From the NCBI GenBank assembly GCA_036554605.1, contig DATBMY010000165.1, positions 1-17,456 of the forward strand: a DNA stretch of 17,456 bases. Reading direction: 5' to 3'. This document shows positions 1 through 7,718 of the stretch, one piece after another. A model generated the notes under the pieces. It was not told where the DNA came from, searched no databases, and saw nothing but the letters and a program-made list of their open reading frames with translations. Positions within the stretch are counted from its first letter, which is position 1. Each line of letters starts with the position of its first letter. Made by a program: the position numbers and the translations under genes. Origin of the DNA: DATBMY01 sp036554605 (lineage in GTDB: Bacteria > Acidobacteriota > Blastocatellia > UBA7656).

Positions 1-2379
1 ATCACGCAGTTCAGCGATAACCAGATAGCGTCGAACAACGTGCGGTGGGTCATGGGCGTCGATTCGGGCGCGGCAGTAATATTTTGCACGACTCGCGGGG
101 CAACAATATTTCAAGGGGGCGAGTTTAAGGCAATAGCCGCGCTCGCCGGTTACGACGTGCGCCATGCCTTCGAAGACGCGGATGGCTGGCTCTGGTTTTC
201 GACCGAGCGCGGCGTCGTCGGATATGACCCGAAATCGACCCGGTCCGAAGTCATCAACACATCTACGGGCCTCGCGGATAATGATGCGCGATGGGTAACG
301 CGATTAGGGGACAGGCTTCTGATAGCGACGGGAGCGGGCATTCAATCCTTCAGCGTGCGGGGCGGGCAGCCGGCCTCATTCGCCGTATTCGACGGAGAGC
401 CCACTAGAACCATGTTCGTCGACCGCGAAGGTTATTTATGGACCGGCACCGATGAAGGACAGGTAAAGAAGTTCATACTGGTCGGCGGGCAGATCGTCTC
501 GACCGTCTATTCTGGCGAAGCCAGCGCGCTTACCGCCGGACAGATAAACTCTATTTCGGAAGACGGCCGCGGGCGCATATGGATAGCAACCGACAAGGGC
601 GCGGTTCGCCATATTCCCGTGCGTGTCGCTCCACCCGCCGAGGTGTCGGTCGAGATAAACGGGCAGGCAGGCGCTATCTCTGAAGCGGGCGGTTACGAGA
701 TCCCCTACGGGCGGCACCGCGTCACATTTCACTTCGCCGCCGTAAGCATGAGCGGGCCGGTGCGATACCTCTACCGTATATCTTCGGAAGCGGGCGCGGC
801 TACCTGGGAAGCGTTGCCCCTGCAGCAGGGCGTCGAGCGAGACGTATCGCGTTTCGACATGGACGAAGGGACGCACATGTTCGAGCTGATCGCGATCAAC
901 CGCGACCTTTACGGGGCGGCGACGCCCGTGACGAGCGTGATGCTGCGCGTGGGCTCGCCCTTCTGGAAGAACTGGTGGTTCTTCACTCTGGCGCTTGCAG
1001 TCATAGGAATGGCCGCGGGAGCCGCTTTCGTGGCGCACCGCGCCCGCACGCGCGAGTACGTGCTGCCAAAGCACCTGAAGAGTTATGTCCCCATAGAGCC
1101 GAACCCATACATTGTCGGCAACCCGATACGAACGGAAAAGATGTTCTACGGGCGGGAAGACGATTTCCGATACGTGCGGACCAAGCTGGAAGGCGTGAAC
1201 CAGGGAGTGGTAATAGTCTTTTGCGGCGAGCGGCGAACGGGCAAAAGCTCGATCCTTTACCAGGTACTCAACGGGCGGCTCGGCGAGCGGTTTATCCCGG
1301 TGTTCGTAGATCTTCAAGAGATGGTCGTGGCGAGTGATTCGGAATTCTTCGCTCGCATTTCACGTCTGATATCCGAAGCGGTTGCGCGCGCCGACGCGCG
1401 GCGCGCCGAGACGGTCTCAAGCGCGCCCGCCGCCGGCAGTATCGAAAGCGATAAGCTCGACGAGATGAGCGGCGCTACGGTAGCGACGGGGACGCAGGTC
1501 GGCGCTCGCAAGCTTGCGGTTGCGCGGAGCGGGTCATCTCGCCTGGTCGTGCCTGCCTTCGATGGTCGCAATCCATACCCGGTCTTCCTCGATTTCCTCG
1601 ACGACGTGCTATCGGTCATAGGCGACAGAGCGCTGCTGATACTTATGGACGAGTATGAGCTGATGGAAGGCAAGGTTGACGAAGGCAAGCTCTCGCCCGA
1701 GCTGTTCACCTTTCTGGCGGGGCTTATGGATAATAAAGAGCGGCTGGCTTTGATCTTCACCGGCTCGCGGCGGCTCGAAGAGCGCGACAAAAAATACTGG
1801 CGCGAGCTGCTCAGAAGATCGCTTTTCCGCAAAGTCGGCTTCCTCTCCGAGAAGGACGCGCTGCGGCTGATCACCGAGCCGGTAGTGAACCGTCTGGTAT
1901 ATGGCCGCGGCGTGGTCGATGCGATCTACCGGTTGACGGCGGGCCATCCGTTTTACACTCAGGTCATATGTCAGAACACGGTCGATTATATAAATGAGCA
2001 TAAGCAGAACTGGGTGACGGTCGGCGACCTGCGGCATGTAATCGCGGACATAGTCGACAACCCGCTGCCGCAGATGATCTACACGTGGGACGCGCTCTCG
2101 GACGACGAAAAGCTCGTGCTTTCGCTCCTTGCCGGGGCGCTGGAAGAGGGCAACTCATATGCGACCGCTTACGAGTTGCGGGCGTCGGTAAAGATGAACG
2201 AGTACCCGGTGCATCTTTCGGAGAATACCATCAGGCTCACGCTCGAAGAGATGTTCCGGCGAGAGATACTTGAAAAGAACTCGACCGAAGGCTTTCTGTT
2301 CAAGATCGACCTGTTCAGGTTATGGATTCGCCGCTCGCATTCGATCTGGCAGGTGGTCAAAGAGGTGCGCACGCTCTAG
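1..2379 (+). CDS. Propeller / Y_Y_Y sensor fused to a STAND-type ATPase (5' partial)
   Basis: The reading frame is open to the left window edge, so the N-terminus and most propeller blades lie outside; a GTG at 40 is only an internal codon. Residues below count from that GTG. Residues 1-195 hold Reg_prop-type repeats (DADGWLWFST, DREGYLWTGTDEG, DGRGRIWIATDKG), as in two-component receptor propellers. About 200-305 resembles a Y_Y_Y immunoglobulin-like domain. One membrane helix lies at about 312-334. The rest, probably cytoplasmic, starts with NPYIVGNP and FYGRE and has Walker A GERRTGKSS (396-404), Walker B LLILMDE (to 538), a sensor-like FTGSRR and a HPFYTQ helix. This matches the Orc1/STAND ATPase pattern. 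A winged-helix-like tail follows (WDALSDDEK to the end). A low-complexity Ala/Ser/Thr-rich insert sits between the two Walker motifs. The family usually ends in a histidine kinase; none is present. Role as a transmembrane sensor is inferred. The stop is followed by an inverted repeat and then a gene with a related ATPase. Confidence 0.88.
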   Translation: MTQFSDNQIASNNVRWVMGVDSGAAVIFCTTRGATIFQGGEFKAIAALAGYDVRHAFEDADGWLWFSTERGVVGYDPKSTRSEVINTSTGLADNDARWVTRLGDRLLIATGAGIQSFSVRGGQPASFAVFDGEPTRTMFVDREGYLWTGTDEGQVKKFILVGGQIVSTVYSGEASALTAGQINSISEDGRGRIWIATDKGAVRHIPVRVAPPAEVSVEINGQAGAISEAGGYEIPYGRHRVTFHFAAVSMSGPVRYLYRISSEAGAATWEALPLQQGVERDVSRFDMDEGTHMFELIAINRDLYGAATPVTSVMLRVGSPFWKNWWFFTLALAVIGMAAGAAFVAHRARTREYVLPKHLKSYVPIEPNPYIVGNPIRTEKMFYGREDDFRYVRTKLEGVNQGVVIVFCGERRTGKSSILYQVLNGRLGERFIPVFVDLQEMVVASDSEFFARISRLISEAVARADARRAETVSSAPAAGSIESDKLDEMSGATVATGTQVGARKLAVARSGSSRLVVPAFDGRNPYPVFLDFLDDVLSVIGDRALLILMDEYELMEGKVDEGKLSPELFTFLAGLMDNKERLALIFTGSRRLEERDKKYWRELLRRSLFRKVGFLSEKDALRLITEPVVNRLVYGRGVVDAIYRLTAGHPFYTQVICQNTVDYINEHKQNWVTVGDLRHVIADIVDNPLPQMIYTWDALSDDEKLVLSLLAGALEEGNSYATAYELRASVKMNEYPVHLSENTIRLTLEEMFRREILEKNSTEGFLFKIDLFRLWIRRSHSIWQVVKEVRTL

Positions 2380-2380
2380 G

Positions 2381-2467
2381 AAAGTCCGGAGTCCGAAGTC
2401 CGGTGTCCGAGGTCATTGATTTTCGATGGTTTCGACTTCGGACTCCGGACTCCGGACTCCGGACTTT
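2381..2467. repeat. Inverted repeat between the two STAND genes, possible attenuator
   Basis: The left arm AGTCCGGAGTCCGAAGTC (2383-2400) is the exact reverse complement of GACTTCGGACTCCGGACT (2434-2451), an 18-bp stem with a 33-nt loop. Because the right side is a tandem of CTCCGGA units, a second register also pairs: 2381-2394 with 2454-2467 (14 bp), directly followed by TTATT. The dyad begins just after the upstream TAG and ends 4 nt before ATG 2471. It could act as a transcription attenuator or partial terminator between the genes, or it may be a dispersed intergenic repeat. The same word (AAAGTCCGAAG/CTTCGGACTTT) forms the terminator stem at 12709-12750. Confidence 0.75.
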
Positions 2468-2470
2468 ATT

Positions 2471-4423
2471 ATGGACAGCACGATACCCCGAAACCCATAC
2501 CTTAACCGGGTTGCTATAAAGGATCCGGCTCAGTTCTATGGCCGCGCGCGCGAATTATCTAAGATATTCTCGCGGCTGGGCGCATCGCGGCCTCAGTCAA
2601 TATCGGTCGTGGGCGAGCGGCGCATAGGCAAGTCGTCGCTGCTCTACTACATCAACCAGCCGCAGGTGCGCGCCCGCCTGCTCGACCGGCAGGAAAGTTA
2701 CGCCTTTGTCTTCATAGACCTTCAGCAGAAGCGCCGGCTTTCGCTCACGGAGTTCTTCAAGGAGCTCTTCTCGCTTCTGGCAAGAGAGATAAACGACGAT
2801 AGCCTGCTCCGGCTCGACCCGACATTCGATTCGGTGCGTTCGGTGCTTGAAGGCTTCCGGCAGCGCGGCCGCAAGCTCATCGTACTGTTCGACGAGTTCG
2901 ACGCCATAACGACCAACAGGGCATTCGATCTCGAGTTCTATTCTTTCCTGCGCTCGATAGCCAACAACTACGATGTCGCATACGTGACAAGCTCGGCGCG
3001 CGACCTTCAGGAGTTGTGTCACACGCAGCTGATCGCCGACTCGCCTTTCTTCAACATATTCACGAACGTCTTTCTGCGAGCATTCACGCGCAAGGATGCG
3101 ACCGAGCTTATAACAGCTCCTTCGGCCCAGGCCGGGGTTCCGCTCGAAGGCTATGCGCGGCGAATAATGGAGATCGCCGGGCACTTTCCATACTTTCTAC
3201 AGATTGCCTGCTCGGCCTACTTCGATCACCTGCTCGAGAATGACGGCAAGTTGAACCGGGAGGAGGTCGAGAGCACTTTCCTCGATGAGGCAAAGGGGCA
3301 ATTCCGTTTTATCTGGGATCATATGAGCGACACTCACCGGCGCTGCGTTCGAGACTTCACCGAGGACGGCCGTGTCGAGAAGGAGCAGGAGCATGTCTAT
3401 GAGGATTTGAAGCGGGCGGGATATTTTATAGAAGACGACCGGGGGCCGCGCATCTTTTCGACGCTCTTTTCAACCGTGATATCGCGTCCGCGCATTATCA
3501 CGACCGAGCTTAAAGAGACCGACCGGGCGGCGATGGCCGTACACGACGGCAAGACTGAGAAGGTTATGGTGCCGCCGTTGATAGAACCGCACGGGCATAT
3601 CGGCCGTTTCGACATACGCCGCTTGCTCGGCTCAGGCGGCATGGGCGAGATATTCGAAGCCTACGATACGGACCTGCACCGGACGGTCGCCATAAAGGTG
3701 CTGGCCTCGAAATATATCGAAGACGACACGATGAAGCAGCGCTTCCTGCGCGAGGCGCGGATGGCTTCGAAGCTCAACCATCCGAATATCGCTACCATCT
3801 ATGAGATAGGCGAGGCGGCGGGCAACCCTTACATCGTGATGGAGTACGTCGAGGGAGAGACTTTGATGGACAGGCTCGCCGAAGGCCCGCTCGATCTGGA
3901 AACGATTATCGACGTGGGCGCGCAATCGGCGGAGGCGCTTGCGGAAGCGCACGAGCAGGGCATAATTCATCGCGATATTAAATCTTCAAACATAATGATC
4001 ACGGAGCGCGGCAAGGTGAAGGTGCTCGATTTCGGGCTGGCCAAGCCGCTGCCGCTTGGGAGTCGCGAGATGAGCGGGACGAGGCTTACGGAGTCGGGCA
4101 TACTGCTCGGCACGGTTAACTACATGTCGCCCGAGCAGGCGACGGGGCGCGCCGAGGTGACTCATCTTTCCGACATATTCTCGCTAGGGGTCGTGTTGTA
4201 CGAGGTGATTACGGGGAAGCTGCCGTTCGAAGGCGACACATATTTTCAGACAATCGAGACGATAAGCAAACGGGCGCCTTCTCCCATAAGGAAACTGAGG
4301 AAAGACGCGCCCGCCGAGCTTGTGAGCATCATCGAGCGGATGCTCAAAAAAGATTCTTCCGAGCGATACCAGTCGGCCGAAGAGGTAGCGCGCGAGCTGC
4401 GCAAGCTCGTATTAAAACCGTAA
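2471..4423 (+). CDS. STAND/AAA ATPase fused to a C-terminal Ser/Thr protein kinase
   Basis: A 650-residue protein with no membrane helix or signal peptide, so probably cytosolic. The N-terminal half is an Orc1/STAND-type ATPase: NPYLNR start, FYGRARE, Walker A GERRIGKSS (48-56), Walker B VLFDEFD (to 144), a GHFPYFLQ helix and a winged-helix-like segment near 290-350. Residues 380-645 form a Hanks-type kinase with Gly loop GSGGMG (387-392), VAIK lysine 409, an alpha-C Glu in FLREAR, HRDIKSSN (500-507), DFG (520-522) and MSPEQA. All catalytic residues are present, so it should be active. Kinase-last order differs from the usual PknB layout, where the kinase is N-terminal. An in-frame ATG at 2426 would add MVSTSDSGLRTPDFI, which is translated repeat sequence. 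I chose 2471, where the conserved NPY module begins shortly after. Neither start has a strong ribosome binding site. The upstream gene carries a paralogous ATPase, suggesting a sensor and kinase pair (inference). Confidence 0.9.
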   Translation: MDSTIPRNPYLNRVAIKDPAQFYGRARELSKIFSRLGASRPQSISVVGERRIGKSSLLYYINQPQVRARLLDRQESYAFVFIDLQQKRRLSLTEFFKELFSLLAREINDDSLLRLDPTFDSVRSVLEGFRQRGRKLIVLFDEFDAITTNRAFDLEFYSFLRSIANNYDVAYVTSSARDLQELCHTQLIADSPFFNIFTNVFLRAFTRKDATELITAPSAQAGVPLEGYARRIMEIAGHFPYFLQIACSAYFDHLLENDGKLNREEVESTFLDEAKGQFRFIWDHMSDTHRRCVRDFTEDGRVEKEQEHVYEDLKRAGYFIEDDRGPRIFSTLFSTVISRPRIITTELKETDRAAMAVHDGKTEKVMVPPLIEPHGHIGRFDIRRLLGSGGMGEIFEAYDTDLHRTVAIKVLASKYIEDDTMKQRFLREARMASKLNHPNIATIYEIGEAAGNPYIVMEYVEGETLMDRLAEGPLDLETIIDVGAQSAEALAEAHEQGIIHRDIKSSNIMITERGKVKVLDFGLAKPLPLGSREMSGTRLTESGILLGTVNYMSPEQATGRAEVTHLSDIFSLGVVLYEVITGKLPFEGDTYFQTIETISKRAPSPIRKLRKDAPAELVSIIERMLKKDSSERYQSAEEVARELRKLVLKP

Positions 4424-4438
4424 CGGCGCGGTCGTGCC

Positions 4439-5107
4439 TTAAAGCTCTTCGCGCCGGCCGTGCGCGTCGGGACTTATAGATATCTCTTCCGCGTCGCGCG
4501 TCTCGCGCGTAAACATCCAGAAGCCAACGCCGATAACGGCAAGCACCAGGACCAGCACCCCTATAAGGAAGGGCAGCGGCAGGCGCTGGTCTTCGCTGCC
4601 AAAGGCGATCAGCGCGAACGGGCCGACAACCACGCCGACCAGTCCTAAAAGCAGGGCCACGCGATCAAGCACACCCTCGTGCGGAACGCCGACGTGCCAT
4701 CCCCAGTATGCCCCGATCGCGGCGGCGGCGAGCGACAGCGGAATAAAGAGCGCGGCTCGCGCGCCGGTGTCAAGTAGCAAGCTGCTGGCGAACTGCCCTT
4801 GCCGGCCGCTCGGCAATACGATATAGACCAGCCAGATGAGCGCTATGGTTAAGATTGCCGCGAGCAGTGCATCAACCACGCGAAGTTCTTCGCTCATCCA
4901 GCCGATGACGAATCCGCCTATCACAAAACCTCCGAGGACGAGGCCCAAACTCGCCACCGTGTAGGTATCCATAGGCGGCGCCGTTCCGGTCGTTTCGGCG
5001 CTGCTTCGAACGCTTTCGGCTATGCCAAAGAATATGAGCGAGACTAAGACTTGAAGGCCGAAAGTGAAGCCAAGCCCTACAAGAATCCATTTGATTCGCT
5101 CTTTCAT
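4439..5107 (-). CDS. Six-helix integral membrane protein, function unknown
   Basis: A 222-residue hydrophobic protein with about six membrane segments (near residues 8-30, 52-70, 80-100, 115-135, 147-168 and 178-198) and a charged C-terminal tail (RETRDAEEISIS to HGRREEL). Glycine-rich GGFVIGGFVIGWM in the second segment suggests close helix packing. I recognise no family or catalytic motif. The ATG start is supported by AAGGAGA at 5117-5123, spaced 9 nt, which lies inside the last codons of the preceding small ORF; that ORF stops one base before this ATG, so translation may be coupled. Transcription probably starts from the promoter at 5325-5353. The gene converges with the STAND-kinase gene, whose stop is only 15 bp away. 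Confidence 0.85.
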   Translation of the reverse strand: MKERIKWILVGLGFTFGLQVLVSLIFFGIAESVRSSAETTGTAPPMDTYTVASLGLVLGGFVIGGFVIGWMSEELRVVDALLAAILTIALIWLVYIVLPSGRQGQFASSLLLDTGARAALFIPLSLAAAAIGAYWGWHVGVPHEGVLDRVALLLGLVGVVVGPFALIAFGSEDQRLPLPFLIGVLVLVLAVIGVGFWMFTRETRDAEEISISPDAHGRREEL

Positions 5108-5108
5108 T

Positions 5109-5294
5109 TTAGACCGTCTCCTTATGCCACTTGTTAATCCACAGGTGAGAAAAAGTTCTGATTAAGGTCGTCGCGCCTCCGAGTGAGAGCTTTCCGCCAG
5201 CTTCTGAGTTCGGATCGGGAATGGTTGCGCCGTGTGAAAGTATGACTGGCTCTCGGTCAAACGCAGCGCCAATAGAGTTGATGACTTCTTTCAC
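5109..5294 (-). CDS. Small ORF (61 codons), possible remnant or leader peptide
   Basis: It starts at GTG 5294 with GGAGG at 5301-5305 spaced 6 nt, preceded by a near-consensus promoter (5325-5353). It ends in TAA one base before the ATG of the membrane protein gene, and its last codons contain that gene's ribosome binding site. No signal peptide or membrane helix is visible. The stretch GAAFDREPVILSHGATIP loosely resembles the segment of M20-family metallopeptidases that reads AFGREPVF..GGTIP, so it could be a relic of such a gene. That match is weak and from memory. It may instead be a leader ORF for the downstream gene, or non-coding 5' UTR. The expression signals are clearer than the coding evidence. 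Confidence 0.4.
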   Translation of the reverse strand: MKEVINSIGAAFDREPVILSHGATIPDPNSEAGGKLSLGGATTLIRTFSHLWINKWHKETV

Positions 5295-5324
5295 CAATCT
5301 CCTCCCGCCACTGTTTCAGTCGCT

Positions 5325-5353
5325 ATATTAGACCCGGCTGAGATAAGTGTCAA
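5325..5353 (-). promoter_or_regulatory. Sigma-70-type promoter for small ORF and membrane protein gene
   Basis: On the minus strand a perfect -35 TTGACA (5353-5348) is followed by a 17-nt spacer and TAATAT (5330-5325, 4 of 6 bases of TATAAT). Transcription would start near 5318, about 24 nt before the GTG of the small ORF. It lies just downstream of the feoB stop, so the two downstream genes have their own promoter. Confidence 0.6.
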
Positions 5354-5383
5354 AGTGAACCACGGATGAAGATGAGTCTGTAT

Positions 5384-7381
5384 TTAGTCGATGCCAAAAA
5401 GGCGGAGTCCCTGGACTGTGGCAGAGGATAAGAGATAACCCAACCCCGTATAGAAAAGCAGTTGGAGCAATGCGAAGCGCCACGAGCCGGTTTCGGCTCT
5501 TATGACCGAAACGGTAGAGAGGCACTGTAGAGAGAAGAAGAAAAAGACTATGAGCCCGATGATGCTCGACGTTGTAAATATGGGCTGAGCGCTGCCTTCA
5601 AAGGTGGCCTCGCGCATGCTCTGGAGCAGCCCTTCCTGCTGGGCCTCTTCGTCGCCGCTTACATGATAGACGCTTACCAGAGCGCTGACGAAGACCTCTC
5701 GCGCTAGAAACGCCGAGACAAGCCCGACCCCCGCGCGCCAGTCGACGCCCATGGGAGCGAGCGCGGGCTCCATTGTCCGCCCTATCTGCGCGGCGAAGGA
5801 ATTATCAAGCTCGCTCGGCATTACTGCCGCTGCTCGCTGGCCATCGGGCGCCGAAGGCTGGTGCGATCCCAGCCCGAAATTCGAAAGCAGCCAGATTACG
5901 GCCGAGATTATTATTATCGGCAAGCCGGCGCGCTTGAGGTAAGCCGAAGAACGAGACCAGGTGATCTTCAGCGTCGGCTTCAACAAAGGCTTGCGATAAA
6001 GAGGCAGTTCCATGGCGAGCATCGAATTCGATTTGCTGCGCAGCACGAACCGGCTTATAAGGCCCGCCGTGACGGCGGCGGCCAGCATGCTCGCGACATA
6101 TATGATCGCAAGGGCGAGCCCGGCCTTGAATGTATCGCCGGGCAGCAGAGCCGTTAGCAGCAGTCCATAAACCGGCAGCCGCGCGCCGCAGCTCATCAGC
6201 GGAAGTATCCAGATCGTGAGCAAGCGTTCTATCTTCGACGGGATGGTGCGGGCCGCCAGCACCGCTGGAATGGCGCAAGCATATCCAGAAAGCATTGGCA
6301 CAAAGGAGCGACCGTGAAGGCCAAGGTGCGAGAGCGGCTTGTCTATAAGGGCCGCGCCGCGCGACAGGTATCCCGAGTCTTCAAGCAGCGTCATCAGGAA
6401 GAATAGAATAATTATCTGAGGAAAGAAGACGGCTACGGAGCCCAGGCCGCCGATGATGCCTTCGGCGACAAATCTGGCCAGCATCCCCTCCGGGAGCAGA
6501 CCGAGCGTCAGCTCGCCTGCCTGCGCGAATCCCCATTCAACAGCGCTCCCGAAGGGCTCCGCCGCCCAGAATATCGAGGCGAACAGTCCGCCGAGAATGG
6601 CGAAGAATACGGGGAATCCAAAATAGCGATGAAGTACGATCCGGTCTATTTTCGCGGTGACCGAGTTTTGCGCAAGGTTGAGCGCGGCGCTCTTCTTTAT
6701 CGCGCCGCTACCGTCAAGCATTTCGCCTATAATAGCGTAAGCGGCCACGGGGTCATCAGGAATGCCGGCAAGAAAACTCTTCTGGCTCTCCGGAGCAGCG
6801 ATGACGCGGCGCAACTCGAATATCAAATCTTCGATTCCCCAGGCGGTCCTGCCATCAACCGGGACGACCGGCACGCCAAGCGCATCGCTCAGTCTGCTCA
6901 CCTTTATCGACTGGCCCGACTGCGCGAGAATGTCCATCATCGTGAGCGCGACGACGATAGGCTTGCCCTGACTTGCGACATAAGCGGCAAACCTTAAATG
7001 GCGCTCGAGCTGGGTGGAATCGATAACGACGATCAAAGCGTCGGGTTGTATGGAAGGGTGTAGCCCTTCTATCACCTTGCAGGAAAGCTCCTCTTCCGGC
7101 GAGATGGCTACCGTGCTGTGGACGCCGGGGAGGTCGATCAGGTTGATCTGCGGGCCGAGCTCCGGGCGACTCTTTCCGCGCGAGAGCGTGACGGTCGCGC
7201 CCGGATAGTTGGCAGTATGAAAGCCCCCGCCTGTCAGTCCATTCATCAACGCGGTCTTTCCGGCATTGGGGACTCCGGCAAGGCAGACGGTCAGCGAACG
7301 CGCCTGGGGCTGATTGCTTTCGGGTGGGGAGCTTTGTTCTTCGGGTTTAACTTCCGGAGAGGCCACCTTGATCGAGCTCAT
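5384..7381 (-). CDS. feoB: Ferrous iron transport protein B
   Basis: FeoB is the inner-membrane Fe(II) permease with an N-terminal G-protein domain. Here the G domain follows a 28-residue disordered N-terminus. It shows G1 GVPNAGKT (36-43), NYPGATV, and G3 DLPG (83-86). G4 reads TMMD (147-150), where FeoB normally has NxxD. The P-loop Asn of PN, which binds K+ in K+-activated GTPases of this class, is kept. The membrane part has Gate-type motifs LEDSGYLSRGAALID, GLHGRSFVPMLSGYACAIPA and PLMSCGARLPVYG. A second gate region (AREVFVSALVSVYHVSGD) and a FSLQCLSTVSVIRAETGSW segment come near the C-terminus. At 665 residues it is shorter than E. coli FeoB (about 773) but has both gate repeats. It starts 6 nt after the feoA stop, and its ribosome binding site is weak (AAGAAG). 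No feoC is seen. Confidence 0.95.
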   Translation of the reverse strand: MSSIKVASPEVKPEEQSSPPESNQPQARSLTVCLAGVPNAGKTALMNGLTGGGFHTANYPGATVTLSRGKSRPELGPQINLIDLPGVHSTVAISPEEELSCKVIEGLHPSIQPDALIVVIDSTQLERHLRFAAYVASQGKPIVVALTMMDILAQSGQSIKVSRLSDALGVPVVPVDGRTAWGIEDLIFELRRVIAAPESQKSFLAGIPDDPVAAYAIIGEMLDGSGAIKKSAALNLAQNSVTAKIDRIVLHRYFGFPVFFAILGGLFASIFWAAEPFGSAVEWGFAQAGELTLGLLPEGMLARFVAEGIIGGLGSVAVFFPQIIILFFLMTLLEDSGYLSRGAALIDKPLSHLGLHGRSFVPMLSGYACAIPAVLAARTIPSKIERLLTIWILPLMSCGARLPVYGLLLTALLPGDTFKAGLALAIIYVASMLAAAVTAGLISRFVLRSKSNSMLAMELPLYRKPLLKPTLKITWSRSSAYLKRAGLPIIIISAVIWLLSNFGLGSHQPSAPDGQRAAAVMPSELDNSFAAQIGRTMEPALAPMGVDWRAGVGLVSAFLAREVFVSALVSVYHVSGDEEAQQEGLLQSMREATFEGSAQPIFTTSSIIGLIVFFFFSLQCLSTVSVIRAETGSWRFALLQLLFYTGLGYLLSSATVQGLRLFGID

Positions 7382-7387
7382 AGCTTC

Positions 7388-7606
7388 TTACTGCACTTTA
7401 ATCCAGGCCGCCTCACGCCTTCTCAGGGCAAGCCGCATCCCGCGCACGACTACAACAAGCGGGTCGCCAAAAGGAACTGATTGGACTACGGCCATCTCCT
7501 GGCCGGGCGTCAATCCCAGGTCAAGCAAACGGCGGCATTCATCTTCGGGGCCTTCGAGCCGTTCTATTCGGTATGCTCGATTTCGCGCCGCGTCCAAGAG
7601 ACTCAT
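7388..7606 (-). CDS. feoA: Ferrous iron transport protein A
   Basis: A 72-residue SH3-like FeoA protein, a small cytosolic partner needed for full FeoB activity. Recognisable features are ECRRLLDLGLTPGQ (the LxxLGL-x-PG signature), a hydrophobic VVQSVPFGDPLVV strand pair and the ending LALRRREAAWIKV, typical for the family in both length and motif. ATG start with AAAAGGAG close upstream. It is the first gene of a feoA-feoB operon; a Fur-like operator lies 46 bp upstream. Confidence 0.93.
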   Translation of the reverse strand: MSLLDAARNRAYRIERLEGPEDECRRLLDLGLTPGQEMAVVQSVPFGDPLVVVVRGMRLALRRREAAWIKVQ

Positions 7607-7652
7607 ATCAACTCCTTTTACCTAAGGTGACCGGATAGGAATAGCTGTAATA

Positions 7653-7667
7653 TGAAAATGAATTTCA
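7653..7667. promoter_or_regulatory. Fur-like operator upstream of feoA
   Basis: Minus-strand sequence TGAAATTCATTTTCA is a 7-1-7 dyad with one mismatch between halves. It matches the Fur inverted repeat TGATAATnATTATCA at 11 of 14 positions. It lies 46 bp upstream of the feoA start and overlaps a possible TTGAAA -35 element, a position suited to iron-dependent repression. The AT-rich run stands out from its GC-rich surroundings. The binding protein is not in the window. Confidence 0.55.
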
Positions 7668-7718
7668 ATTTACTCCAGCAATGGAAGCATAGACTTGACC
7701 GGATGGCTTGTCAATATA

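Noticed and set aside
436..1317. Long open frame on the minus strand (293 codons) inside the sensor gene
   Set aside because: It is antisense to clear propeller, TM and Walker A coding. The protein has no recognisable motif and is Arg/His-rich, as expected of a shadow frame in GC-rich DNA.
2597..3184. 195-codon minus-strand frame in the STAND-kinase gene
   Set aside because: Antisense to Walker A and Walker B coding, with no motifs and no start signals.
1..4423. STAND ATPase plus kinase as an anti-phage defence system
   Set aside because: STAND ATPases occur in defence, but there is no nuclease, protease or toxin effector, no mobile element and no other defence gene nearby. The propeller/Y_Y_Y sensor points to signalling.
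5298..5383. Riboswitch or intrinsic terminator after feoB
   Set aside because: No stem with a T-run or conserved riboswitch core was seen; the stretch is explained by the promoter and Shine-Dalgarno of the next genes.
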